This document shows positions 35,701 to 48,505 of a stretch of 64,000 nucleotides of DNA, piece by piece. Source of the DNA: Piper betle (Eukaryota; Streptophyta; Magnoliopsida; Piperales; Piperaceae); assembly GCA_033002965.1 (NCBI GenBank), contig JAURVB010014716.1, forward strand, positions 31,049 to 95,048. Direction: 5' to 3'. The first letter of the stretch is position 1. Each line of letters begins with the position of its first letter. A program made the position numbers and the translations under genes. The notes under the pieces are model-generated. The model searched no databases and had not been told where the DNA came from. It was given only the letters and a program-made list of their open reading frames with translations.

Positions 35701-38700
35701 TAAATAAGTACTCATGTGTATGGTCTATGTTAGGTTGATATTTGCTTTCTGTGCTAACTCCTCCAATCCTAGTGCATTGCTGCTTTTAAGCTCTGATAAA
35801 GGAGGAAAGCTAGTGTGGGAAAGCATCCGGCAGTCAAAATTTTGATTGTTTCTTCCCTCACAGATGGATTAGGATACATATCCACTACCTTCTTTTGTCA
35901 ATAAGTTGAAAGAAATATGTCAGAACGTGCATTCTTGTTTTAGTTGTGAACAAAAATATGTTGAATATTGATGGTACTATTATAGAATATGCTGGGCTAT
36001 GAGATAAATAGAACTAAGTACTAACATTGATCAATTTATTTATTGTTTTCGTGGTTGAGTCTCTTTTTGATCAGCTATTTTTATCTTCGTAGGGCACATA
36101 CGTTGAAGGTATTAAGGAGGAAGTTGTGTTGTCTCCTGGTCATGCTTTGTCTTTTATTGCAGCTGGAGAAGGTACTTTTGCTTACATTATATTCAGTTCT
36201 TGTTGTTTTCTCTTCTATTTCTGAAAGAACTTTGCAGTTCAATTAGACAATAGAATCATGTAAGTTGTTTATTAAAATATTGTAGTTATGTAGGTTAAGG
36301 TGCCTCACCTATTTAGCCGCATCCTAGCACCAATAGGGACTGCAAATTGTCCACTGCAGGAATTTCCAGCTAAATATGACTTTCAATAGCATTTCTAACA
36401 TTAAGAATGTCACTTATATTTATCGTGATCACTAACAGATGAAGTATTTAATTCTGATGGTGTTGGTGATAAAATACTTTGTGCATTTTGTTGACCGAAA
36501 ATGCTTTGTTTTACATTGTAATGGTTGAATGTTCCATTTCATTCATCGCCTTAAATGGGTACTCTTTTGTGCTTGAGCAGAGCATCGCCATGTTGGTTCA
36601 AACAATTTTAACCTCCTAAGCAGTCGAAGCCACACAATATTTACCTTGGTATTTTTTGTTTCTGTTTGATTGAAACTGTGAATCATTTAGACTTTTTTAA
36701 TTTACCAATTTTTACATTTATTTTGCATGATCATGCCTGGTTATTTGAAGGTTCTGATGGTGTCTTGCTCTATTCCTTTTTGTGGTTGAAATTTGCTTTT
36801 TCTTTATAAACTTAATGTTTTTTTTATAAAATTTTTCCCAGATGATTGAAAGCAGTGCCCACGGGGATGAATATGATGGAGTGATTTTCTCTCAGCTTGT
36901 ATGTAGAATATGTAAATCTTTACAATCTTGTGCTTGTCACATACATGAATCTTTGATTTGAGGTGCTTTTTGCTTGCAGAATTTGATAGATTTAGCTGGA
37001 TCTGAGAGCTCAAAAACTGAAACAACTGGACTGAGGAGAAAAGAAGGATCTTACATAAACAAAAGTCTTTTAACCCTTGGAACTGTAAGTATGTCTATTG
37101 CATCTGGTCAATCTTCCTGACATGGAAGAATATGAAATCATACTGTCCATTTTTCTGTCATTGTAATTTTTTGTGATCTTCATATAGTTTCCAGTGTAAC
37201 TGCTTATTTTGTCTAGTTTCATACAACATGCTGTAAATTAGTTCGTGGAATTTCTTCTTATGTTGTCTATTGGTTAGTTACTTTCGAATGTTATTGAAAT
37301 TTGCTGTTAATGAAATTTTCGAAGTTCACATAATTTCTTCTTAAAAGAAGTGCATATTCTTTTGCATGGTTTTGCAGAAGGTTTTTATATAGCTAACTTG
37401 CATATACTCCTTGCTGATATTTTCAAGATGAACTTTATTCTGTCTGCTTACTATTGGTAGCATCTAATTACAACCATGCTACTGTTATTTGTATTCTTTT
37501 GTAGGTTATTGGGAAGCTAAGTGAAGGGAGAGCTTCTCACGTCCCTTACCGAGATTCTAAGTTAACCCGCCTTCTACAGTCCTCTTTGAGTGGTCGTGGT
37601 CATGTCTCGGTGAGCTTGGTTAATTTTTAATTTTTTTACATCTAGGATTGTCATATATTTGTGTCATCATCATTAATTGGTTCTAGTTTCTCTATGTATT
37701 TTCTACAGCTTATTTGTACTGTTACTCCTGCCTCGAGTAATATGGAGGAGACACACAACACATTGAAGTTTGCCAATCGTGCTAAATGTGTAGAAATATA
37801 TGCTTCACGCAATAGGGTAATTTACTAAGACAAATGTTGAAGAAAACAAATTACTGTAATAATTCTGGAGATTGAAAATGAGGGGTTTTCTTTTTACAGA
37901 TTATTGACGAAAAATCCCTCATTAAGAAGTATCAAAGTGAAATTTCTACTTTAAAACAAGAACTTGAACAGTTGAAGAAGGGCATGATTGGAGGGGCAAG
38001 TCATGAAGAAATCATTACTTTGAGGCAGCAGGTACTTCATTATTTGTTTAGACTATACTTTGAAATTTGTTAGCTTCCGTTTTGAACTCATGAGTTCTGT
38101 TTTTGAAAAGCTGGAGGAAGGTCAAGTCAAAATGCAGTCGCGCTTAGAGGAGGAAGAGGAAGCGAAGGCGGCTCTCATGAGCAGAATTCAGAGACTTACT
38201 AAGCTCATACTTGTTTCTACCAAGAATACAATTCCTGGTGTCTTAGGTGAATTGCCTGTGCATCACCAGCAATCTTTGAGCGAAGATGATGTATGTTAGC
38301 TTGATTTATTTTAGTTCACTTTGCAAAAATAATTTTAATTGTTTGTTCTGTTTGCTTTGGCTTTGGACTTCGAGACATTAATTTTTTATCACTCGCATTT
38401 GTTGTTGAGCTGATTATGTTTACTTTGTTTTAGCACATGTCGTATCCGGATGCATCGCAAATATGAGTGACTGCTGTACAAAATTAAATGTGAAAACAAA
38501 GGGTGGATGTTTTTATATTGAATGCCCTCACATCCACAATCTGTGAAAAGGGCAAATATTTTGATAAAACCTGCTCTGAATACATTTACCAAACAATGAA
38601 TATATCTACCAATTGTTTGCTTCTTAAGGCTCTTACTATTTACTTCATTGATGCAACTTTCTATTTTCATTCATCAGGACTGAAATATTTTCCTCTATTG

Positions 38701-41700
38701 GTTAAAGCCTTTGTTCTGTATAATGTTATTTGCTTCTCTACTTTTAACAGTTGCTGCGTTGCCTGCTTATTGTGTGACCTTTGATTCAATGTGTTTCTTA
38801 TTTCTTTATTGATTGAGGTCTTATGGAATTGCTGAATGTTTTCTTTTTCGTGCTAGAAATCGGACCCATTACGTGTGGCATCGCCACTACTTTTGGATGG
38901 TGAAAATTTGCCGATCGATTCTCTATCCTCTGTTCTTCCTTCAGATTCACTTGTAAATATCTCTCATACAAGATCTTCAAGCAAGACAAGTGATGAGAAC
39001 TCTCTGAACACTAGTTCTGTAACCGATGCTGCTCAATCTGGCGAGATTTCTAGTGGAAAAACTGCTTTTACATTGGTGAGCCTTCCTGTTTATTTCATAA
39101 TTTTTTTTATTAATGTCCTTTTTCTTGAAACTGGAGCGAGTTGCATGTTTTGGAAATTTTCATTTGCCACTTTAACAACATAGGAAGTGTTTTTATCTCT
39201 ATTTTCATGGCTAACAGTTGTTTTTTGTTCATACCATGTAATTTTTTTTATTTCTATACTCTCTTTTAACTGAATTTTGATGGACAAAATGTTTAACTCA
39301 CGCTGTTGGAGGGTAGGCTGGGATCACAATGTCGGATCAGATGGATCTACTTGTGGAGCAGGTGAAAATGCTTGCTGGAGAGATTGCTTTTAGCACTAGT
39401 ACACTTAAACGTTTAGTAGATCAATCTGCTAGTGATCCTGAGGGTTCTCAAGCTCAAGTAAGTCATATCCACCGAGTACCTTTGCTTTATAAAATCATAT
39501 TTTGGGCATCACGCTATTTAATGAAGATATTCTATGCACCAGTAGTAGTACCTTGATGTATTATGTTTCCTTGCTTGTTTTTCAATTATTGAAGATTCAG
39601 AAACTAGAATCAGAAATCTTGGAAAAACGAAGACAGATGAGTATCTTGGAACAGAAAATTGCTGAAAGTGGTGAAGTTTCAACAGAAAAAGCTTCATTGG
39701 TAGAAATGCAGCAGGTGTTTATTTTGATCCTTTCATTATGATTATTCAAACATCTCTAATGGTATAACATGATCAAATGAAATGTTCTCTTGTTTCATTG
39801 GAGCTGGAAAACAGACAGTTGTCAAGTTGATGGCGCAATGCAATGAGAAAAGCTTTGAACTGGAGGTTGTGAAATAGAGCTTTCGAAAGCTTTTTTTTCA
39901 CTGAAAAGTGAGCCGATGATATGCATCTTTTGCTTGCTAACATGCTTGTACTAATAATGCAGATAAAGTCAGCTGATAATAGAGTCCTACAAGAGCAACT
40001 TCAAAATAAGGTCAATTTTTGCATCACATTTCAATTGAAAACATTTATTCCATTACAAAATTTGATGACCATGTCCTTGAGTTTATGCTTATTATTTGCA
40101 TCAAAATGTTCTCTATTTTTTCTATTGACATTTTTTACACATAATGCAATAGTTTTAGTTATTTGTAGGATGCTAAAATCAATGAATTGCAAGAGAAGGT
40201 GAACAGTCTACAACTTCAACTGGCTTCTGCGGGTGTTAAATCAACACGGTCTTATGAGCAGTTTGTTTCAGAGGAATATGTGAACGAGTTGAAAAGAAAT
40301 ATCCAGTTGCAGGTAAAAAATATTGCTTCTTAAATGAATGTTGGTAAGCTTTTATCAGGTTAAGTGCATTAACCTGCCTGTCACATTTTTTTAAAAATTA
40401 CTTTGTTTCATGGTGCTGTGTAATTAAGCATTTGTGACCAACTATAGAGCTGCTTCCATTTTAGGTAATGGATAATGAGAAGCTTAGGCATGAACACGTT
40501 GAACTCATAGAGGAAAACAATGGTTTACGGGCCCAAAACCAGAAATTATCTGAAGAATCATCCTATGCAAAGGAATTAGCATCTGCTGCTGCAGTTGAAC
40601 TGAAAAATTTGGCAGAAGAAGTTACAAAGCTGTCACTACATAACGAAAGGCAGGCAAAAGAATTATTGATTGCTCAGGAGAGGGCATATTCAAGGGCACC
40701 GCATAACCAAGCTAATAATGGTCCCTTGCGCAGATATACAGAAAACAAGTTTGATGGCATTAAATCTGGCAGAAGAGGTCGATCTTTTAGCCGTGGTAGT
40801 GATGGCCTTTCCACAGTGCATGATGATGCTGAAAATTGGAATATGGATCCAGATGATTTGAGAATGGAGTTGCATGCTAGAAAGCAAAAAGAGGCAACAT
40901 TGGAGGCTGCACTCGCCGAAAAGGAATTTGCAGAAGAGGAGCTGCGAAAGAAAATTGAGGAAGGGGAACGCAGAGAAGCAGCATTGGAAAATGATTTGGC
41001 AGGAATGTGGGTTCTTGTTGCAAAATTGAAGAAGGGGGATGGAGCTAATCCACCTTCATTGGATGCATATGACAGATTAAATTGTGGAATGGAAACCCTT
41101 TACGATCAGAAACAGGGTAATTTTGATGATGAAAATACTGGCATTAGAGAGAGACTAATGCTTGATGAATCTACAAAACCCAAAACGGACGATCTGAATC
41201 GAAGTTCGCAGTTAGAGTCACTCATTGTTCGTTTGAAGGTACATGAGATTAATTACTTGAACTTTTATTATCACGCTTTCATGTTTCTGATGGTCAATAC
41301 ATCCTTAGGAAATGCTAATATGAAGACAGTAGATAAGAGTAAATCTTGCTGAAGAAAATTAAGACTTACTAAATAATTTTAATTGTTTAGCAGGAATGAT
41401 ATTGAGATGTATGCTAGAAAATTCTTATTGTTTGCCTTATGGATTGCCACATGTATTGCCAAAGGATTACGGTTTGATTCATCTGTTTTATGGGATCCTA
41501 TTAGTTTAAAATTGAATGATTTTTAATCAGTTTCCATTTGGAAATCTCCAGTTTATTATGTGGTTGGTCTAGCTGATCTTTTTGATTTTAATCATCTATC
41601 ATGACAGGCTCGCATGCAAGAAATAAAAGAGAAAGAGCCAGAGCCACAAAGCAACGGTGACCTAAATGCCCATACTTGCAAAGTGTGCTTTGAAGCACAA

Positions 41701-42330
41701 ACTGCAGCAGTTCTTCTTCCTTGCCGACATTTTTGCAGTAAGTATTCATGAACCCTTCTTTTAACGGGGTGGCAAATACTACAGTAATGGAACAATTATG
41801 TTATGGTCGACTACCGTAGTTGTCACCCAAACCAATATACTAAGGCAATATGAACCAATTGAATTACTGTAACAGCTGATGGGGATCTCCTAAGGACCTA
41901 GCTTTAAAACATTCTAAAAATCCTACCAAGTCAGTTGCTGAAGCTGTTTCAGAAAAAAAACTTGACGGAGATTATAACCAAGTCTATCCGAACCACATGA
42001 ACCAAAGTGAAAAAAATTATAATAGATTCCTTTTTAGGTATATATTATTCCTTTATTTCCTTTTTTAAAAAATCTATACAACTTTTTGTCCTTTTATTGG
42101 GCTTTGATGTCTGTGCATATCATGAGCTTATTTAGTCCACGGATACCGAATTTGTTATATGAAAGAGGAACATTTAGGATGGATTAATTGTTCGGTGCAT
42201 ACATGTTTATTCTATAGTTTTAAAAGCGGTAAAATGTTATGCAGTGTGCAAACCTTGTTCGCTTGCTTGTGGAGAATGTCCGCTTTGTCGCACAAAGATT
42301 GCAGACAGAATATTTACTTTCACTTCATAG
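32754..42330 (+). CDS. KIN-7D-like: Kinesin-7 (KIN-7D type) with RING finger, apparent 2-bp frameshift
   Basis: A plus-end microtubule motor of the plant kinesin-7 family with an N-terminal motor, coiled coils and a C-terminal C3HC4 RING finger. 24 exons: 32754-33088, 33175-33272, 33903-33993, 34480-34532, 34863-34928, 35401-35454, 35587-35646, 36093-36171, 36581-36648, 36842-36898, 36980-37084, 37505-37609, 37709-37816, 37900-38031, 38111-38290, 38857-39075, 39317-39457, 39595-39714, 39815-39865, 39963-40010, 40169-40312, 40465-41238, 41608-41737, 42245-42330; all GT-AG. Motifs: [12 protein letters not shown]-loop GVTSSGKT (exon 4), switch I NLLSSRSH, switch [27 protein letters not shown]…LPCRHFCMCKPC…CPLCR just before TAG. 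The exons total 3,304 nt, two short of 1,102 codons. The missing two bases map to exon 3 near 33932-33936 ([11 protein letters not shown] then a frame change before AVYEVAARP), giving a TGA at 33944. As written, only 158 residues would be made. Everything downstream is intact, so sequencing error, a null allele or splice rescue are all possible. Confidence 0.93.
33932..33946 (+). other. Apparent 2-bp deletion and premature stop in kinesin exon 3
   Basis: Where other family members read …TSTQAVYEV, the sequence goes ACGTCTACAAGCAGTT, lacking one CA of an ACA-CAA junction, and meets TGA at 33944-33946 in the upstream frame. Confidence 0.85.
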
Positions 42331-44540
42331 TTATTTTTTTCTGGTGGTAAGTTTTTTATTTATTGTTTCCATTATATAGCTTTTATGTAGCATATGCATA
42401 GCTGTGAATTCTGATTTAATGTTGCTGGGGTTTCAGGATTGGACTTTTTGAAGTCTTTCTGAGAGCTTTCTTGATATAATGCGATTCTTTTATTAATTGA
42501 TCTGTACGTTCCCCCACCCCCAGAAGTAAGCTGTTTCTCCCTGAAACTGTAAAATTTGGTTGTAGAGAAATGTACAAAACAAAAATACGAATGAAAGAAT
42601 ACATGTTGAAAATAGAAGATGCTTAACATGATGCTTCCACGTCAGAATGAGTCATGTTATTTTGCATCTTTCGTATCTATATGTACAGTTGTGTAGAAAG
42701 ATGATTGATTTTTCTCAATATGAATTTGTTCTTCGTCGGTTCCCTAATTCTTTCCAGGGCATTCTCATCAAAATTTTGTTGTTTAATGTAATGCTTTTTA
42801 ACTCTTCACAAGCTGCATTAGAAAAATGTAGTTAAAAATTTATGCGGTTGAAAATGGGAGGTGTATCTGAGCTTTAATTCTCTGAAAAAACTCATGCAGA
42901 AAGTATTGATACATTTTATTTATCAAAGTCTTAGATAGAGGTTTGATCTACCTTAGCAGAAGACCTTGTTTGACCTTTTAATAACATTATTTTTTTCACT
43001 CTATCAGCCCTCTACTTTTAAATTTCTTATCATTTTATTATTTTATTTTGCTAGAGCTAACATTGGCCTTGATTGTCTTCGTTTTTTCTATGTTTTACTT
43101 GAAAAGTTAAGGCTAGATAGTAAGTACGTTGATGTCCGGTCAATTAAAGACATTTAGTTTAATCAAGTTTGAATTTGGAGTATTTTATCAAAGTAGGTAT
43201 TTTTTTGTATTACTGAAGTGGTTGGAAAAGCAGGCCCGATTACCAAAAACACATTTTAATAATGACAAAATTACCCCTTAAATCAATTTAAATTATGTTC
43301 TTTTAAAATTAAAACAATAATTAGCCATAGGCGAGCTTGAGGGTGGTTAGATCTGCCCGACTTGATTTGCCGGATTGCCGCCGCAGGCTATTGGCTTGCC
43401 TAAGTTGGCGCGGCCAAGCTGCCTAAATTTGCGGGTGCCACTAATTATTATTTTTTAAAAAATTATTAAATTTAATTAATTTGGGTATTTTTGACAATGT
43501 GTAATTTGCCCCCATTTGGTAATTAGGGTTGAATTTTCCAACAATTTGATAATATAAAAAAATTTAGTAAAAAACTCTATTATTAATGCCAGTTTGCATT
43601 TGGATTTTTAAGGCCGAGTTTCACCCGAGTTAAACCCAATAAGTAATTGGGCACTAAGGTGACTCAAATGGGCGATGGTATGTTGCAGGAAATACATTGT
43701 TGGCATTTCTAATTCCCAAACCTACATGAAGCTGCCGTAAACACCATTTGCTTACTGGCGCTCCAAATTTTTGTGAGAACTTTTAGATTTCATTTTTGGC
43801 AATCTACTAGTAACTACTAATCTACTGAAGTTGGAAAGAAAAAAAAAGAAACTTGTAATACACAGAAGTGCACTAAATACTAAGTGTTATGGTAGTTTTA
43901 AATATCGTATTGATAATTATACCAGATTTATAGCTAGTATGGAGTATATTTGGTTTGACCAGGTCAAGCTAGGTTCAATTTGATTTTAAATTAATAAATA
44001 AATTTTTTTATTAATTATTAAAAATGTATTTTGTCATTAATATTTTATTAAGTTGTGGTTAAATGATGTAAACTTAATTTGTATTAATAATTTTAAGGAA
44101 GAAATGAGAGAAATAATGGCAAAAATAAGAGTGAAGATAAATGATTACCTATGATGGGGGCTCCAAAAGGGGAGAGACAGTATTTTAATGCAAATCCAAA
44201 TCTATTTTCATTCATTACCATTCACATATTTAAATACATCATAATCGGTTACAACTTACAAAGGAGATAATCATTATATATATATATATATAAAATGACT
44301 ACTTAAGCATACCCATTGTAAGCAATCCATTCTTATAACAGTTATCTAATATTATGCACTTATCATTAAATATTGGTTAAAATACTAAGACTTTATACAA
44401 ATAACCAAATTTTGTAAAATTTTATATTAAGAAACCAGGCATGAATTAAAATAGTATAAAAATTTAAATCAAACTGGATGGGAAAGTGGCATGTGGTAAG
44501 TATAACCTGTGATAGTAGGATAGAATATTTAAAACTGTGT

Positions 44541-44576
<36 letters not shown>

Positions 44577-45610
44577 CTAAAAAAAAACGATAGAAGAAAA
44601 AAAGCACCATTGACTTGAGAAAAATCAAACAAAAGTCGAGCTAATCAATGGGATTAGAATGATAAGCTATGATAAATGTGAAATATATAGTGGAAGTGTC
44701 ATCATCGTCAAGCCATCAAGCGCGTGGTAATGGAAGAATTCTTATTTCTATTTGACTCTGTGCATCTGGTCAGGTCTGGAAAGCTCATCCCACTTGATTT
44801 TGCAAGGTAAAAGAGGAGTCGGTGTGGCAAGGTCATGGTCTGTGTCGTCACATATTTGGTTAGAATACTAGAATCGGTTTGTTTCCACATCCATCAAACT
44901 CTGTTTTTTCTCGAATTTGTTTGTGTCATCCACTGTTTTCTTTTCTTTCTGGTAACAACTAATCCACCTCCAGCAAATGACGGCACCACCACCTAATCCT
45001 TTATAGTTTGGATTCAACTTCTTCCTTTTTCTTTTCATGGTGCTCGTTCATTATTGTAGATATAATACTATTTTAGCTAGTTGGTCATATAAACTGCATG
45101 AAAATTGTCTAGTTGGAGTCGGTAGTTGGTTGGTTCATGTAAAGATAGCGCCATAGCTGTCTTGTTTTGTCACTCTCAACTTTGATCAAAGGATTGGGAT
45201 TGGTTCAGGAATAGCAGCCATGAAGTTCATTACCACCCTAGAAAATTTTTTTGAACTGAATTTTTATGTATCTTGATATGCAGCAACAAGTAAGTTTGGC
45301 ATGAAAATTAGTAACATTAATTGACCTGCTGTTTTCAACGAAGTTTGATCGTTGATATTTGTTGAAACATTTTATAGAGACTGGAGAGTAAACAAGTTCC
45401 ACTTTCTGGAGTCCAGGGCACTATTTTGTGGTAATAAGATCGATGTCGGCCACAAACGAAGCTTAAATTGGCTGCGGTGCGAAGAAGATAACACTCTGGG
45501 AAAAGAACCACACTGTCGTGAATCTCTTCCCACTTTTTTTAGAAAAAATATTTTTGTAGAAATTTACACAAAATTCTTTTTTTCCCATGTTTGTATCTCT
45601 GTACGTATAT
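42331..45610. other. Intergenic region between convergent KIN-7 and PP2C genes
   Basis: The first several hundred bases will hold the kinesin 3' UTR, and the last ones the PP2C 3' UTR. The middle is AT-rich with a short GC-richer patch at 43320-43440, TA microsatellites at 44275-44292 and 44542-44571, and no gene. Confidence 0.5.
44542..44571. repeat. (TA)n microsatellite
   Basis: About 15 TA units; it generates a spurious repetitive minus-strand frame. Confidence 0.9.
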
Positions 45611-48367
45611 TTACACAGACGATCTCCATATTCTTCCTTCCAAGGAGATAACTATGATCGAAACGTCGTCGTGGTATCGTCGTCGATCTCCGTGTGGGAT
45701 TTCCAGCAACTCATGAAATTCAATTCCTGAAATTATCACACGAAGGAAGTTTCATTAAAATTATAATTACGAGCAGTTCATCAAAATGCAATCAAATTGA
45801 AATATGTTCAATACCTGCTTTCTTTGCTGCTCTAAACAAGACTTCTTCAACGAGATGCTGGGCAGGGTCCCCCTCAGGCCAGAGCTCGAGGAAAAGCTCT
45901 ACTTGGGCAACAGCTTCTTCGTTGGTGAAATATTGGTATAGCCCATCCGACGACAGAATCAAGAACCTGTCCTTTGGGCCAAGTTTATGATGATATAGAG
46001 AAGGATTGCAGCTGAGATAAGGCGAGGATCCTACATAATCAACCTGGAACATCTCCAACAGTGCATTGTTCCATTTGGGCTGCATCAAAACAATAACAAA
46101 ATTATGAAAAGAGAAAAACATAAACAAGGAATAACACATTAACACTACTAAATGTAGAAAATTCAAATGTTTTCACTTCGATGGGCATGACTAAAAGTTT
46201 TTTACCGTTGAATAGAGACCATACTAATTGCAAGAAACCGAGAAGATGCGACAGGTCAAGACCTAACAAGCATTATAAATGTTCAACAACTTGGCGACAG
46301 CGTGTATAATGCGCGTACTTGACATTTGAGCAGATATGGAATTGAAAAGAGGCTCATGAATTGAAACTGCCCACCACAAGGTCTCCAGGAATTAATGCAG
46401 AAATGGTCAACCTTTACTACAACCATCTAGATTTCAAAAGCCCCAACGATCAAGGCGGGACGTATACTTGTAAAACATGCAACCTTTGTCAACGAGCTGA
46501 ACACGACGGTGTTCTTTCTTAGACAAGACACCATCACTCAAATCACGCAACAGATCACAAGTTTAAACGTTTTGATCAAGAACTTGGGAGGACTTCCAAG
46601 CCATGGTTCACATCTCAAGTACTTCAACGAGTATCTAAAATGTTAATTAATAATAAGAGAAGCAGGAAATGAGTTGCACCTTCTTGAGAAATCCGGCACC
46701 AAATGCTCGAGTAACCTTCAGAGAACCCTTCACCCGATCGTTAACAACGGCACATTCGTCGTCTGGATGCTCGTTTCTGATTCTCTCCACTTCCTACAAC
46801 ACAAAAACAGCATCAAGCAAACATACAATTAATCAAAAACGTTAACAATCTCTCAAACCATCAAACCGAACATTGTAGGTCAAATGAGACTCACCTCTTC
46901 TACATTCGTGCTGTGATCGACCGATAGTTGGAGCGCATTCACGCCGCTGGGTCGATCCAAATGATCCATCTCCTGCCAACTACTCTCGTTGTCGCGGTCC
47001 TTCACTAACAGCTCCCACAAGCTGGGATCGACGCTGCGAGCGAGAACAGCTCGGCTGTCCCCAACATTCATGAGGTAGACATGCTCCCCCTTCATTAACA
47101 TCACCAAGACACAGGCGCCCATCAGAGCTAGCTCAGGGTTTTCCACAAGTAACTGGTCTGCGACCTCGAAGTAGGCCTCCTCCGTCTTCCTCAACCCCTC
47201 CGACATCGCCTTGAGCACGTCGGAGTGGTTGACCTCATTGTCCGAGCTCGACCTGTTGAGCTGCTCCTTCAACCTCCTCTCCAACTCCACCCTCTCCCTC
47301 TCCCACTCCGACCTCCACTTCTTGGGCTCGCCGCCGTCGTTGCCACCGCAGTACGATTGGTGCTCGAAGTTGCCGCCTTTCCATAGCAGCCCCTTCAACT
47401 CGTGGTGGACGGACTGGTAGAGATGGGAGAGGAGGTAGTCGGGGGCGTCGGGGCCGTTGAACCCGTCGTAGATTCCGACGAACACCCAGCCGCGCTCCTC
47501 CGAGACAACGACATGGACCCGATCCTCGCCGGCCTTGCCCTGCGCCCACTGCAAGCCGTTCTGACCGCCTTCCGTGGATTCTTCGTCCTCCAAGCTCAAC
47601 TCCGAGCTCAGATTCGTGGTGCTGCTCACGGTTAGGTTTTCGGGGCCGATCACCATGTTCTTGTCGCCGGCCACCCACTGGTCCAGATCCTTGGCCAAGA
47701 TCGGAGCTTTCGGCGCCGGGACGGCGACGGACTTCGAGATCGCCTTCTTGATCGCGCGGATGACCGAGTTCTTCCGGAAGCGCAGGCCGCCGTGGGAGAA
47801 GCTCCGGTGGAGGGCGAGCTTCTTGTGGGCGTCGCCGGCGAGGGGGCCGGAGAAGAGGCCGGCGCGGTCGAGGGGGCCAGAGAGGAAGCCGCGCTCGATG
47901 GGGCCGGACATGAAGCCGCGCTCGATCGGGCCGGAGAGGGCGGCGGGGCCGCCGCCGGCGGATCGGGGAAGGGGCTGGAGGGGGATGGCGGCGAAGGAGG
48001 TGGTGCCCTCGAAAGCTGCGGAGGAGCGGTCGGCGAAGCAGGCATGGGCGTAGACGTCGGACAGCGGCGGGGTGGCGGTGTTGGCCGAGACGGCGGCGCC
48101 GGAGATGGCCCGGAATGTGGTCGCGGCGACGCCGGCGGTGGGCTCGTCGGAGTGGTGGACTTTGGAGGAAGCGGCGGCGGCGACGGCGGTGGTGGCAACG
48201 GGGGTAGCGGCGGGCTTGGGGAGGGGGTCGGGGCGGAGGTAGCAGAAGGAGTGGCCGAGGCCGTCGTCGAGGGCGTCGCCGGCGACTGGGGCGACGTCGT
48301 GGCGGCGGCGGCGGCGGGGGTGGCCGCAAATGAGGCAAGAGTAGAGGGTGGCGATGCCGTTGCCCAT
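45611..48367 (-). CDS. PLL: Protein phosphatase 2C, POLTERGEIST-like (PLL4/PLL5 type)
   Basis: A Mg/Mn-dependent Ser/Thr phosphatase of plant PP2C clade C, whose members act at the plasma membrane in meristem and receptor-kinase signalling (family knowledge). Four exons: 46895-48367, 46680-46793, 45815-46079, 45611-45726; 655 aa, close to Arabidopsis PLL4/PLL5. Start chosen at [11 protein letters not shown], which gives Gly-2 for N-myristoylation and a nearby Cys, as in the family. The N-terminal half has four SGP[I/L][E/D]R repeats (residues about 135-170), followed by a basic [15 protein letters not shown] segment. Catalytic metal-site motifs: [52 protein letters not shown] and [20 protein letters not shown] near the end. 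A long acidic insert interrupts the phosphatase domain, as is usual in PLLs. Exon 1 is strongly GC-rich. The gene appears fully intact. Confidence 0.95.
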
Positions 48368-48505
48368 GTTTGGAGCTTGGGCGGTGGCGGTGGCGATGAA
48401 GAAGAAAGAAAGAAGAAGGAGGAGGAGGAGGAAAAAGAAGAAGAAGTGGCGGTGGTGGGCGTTGACTTTTGGGGATTGGGGGGTTGAAGAAGGGGAAGTA
48501 AACAT
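48368..48505 (-). promoter_or_regulatory. PP2C leader with an in-frame upstream ATG
   Basis: An ATG at 48505 is in frame with the PP2C start and open throughout, adding 46 codons. The added segment contains a hydrophobic Phe/Leu run from a CT-rich leader. I treat it as leader because MGNG at 48367 matches the family start. Confidence 0.55.

Noticed and set aside
47235..48487. Long Arg/Pro-rich and Gly-rich frames opposite and out of phase with PP2C exon 1
   Set aside because: Shadows of the GC-rich PP2C exon; the true frame has complete phosphatase motifs and splice joins.
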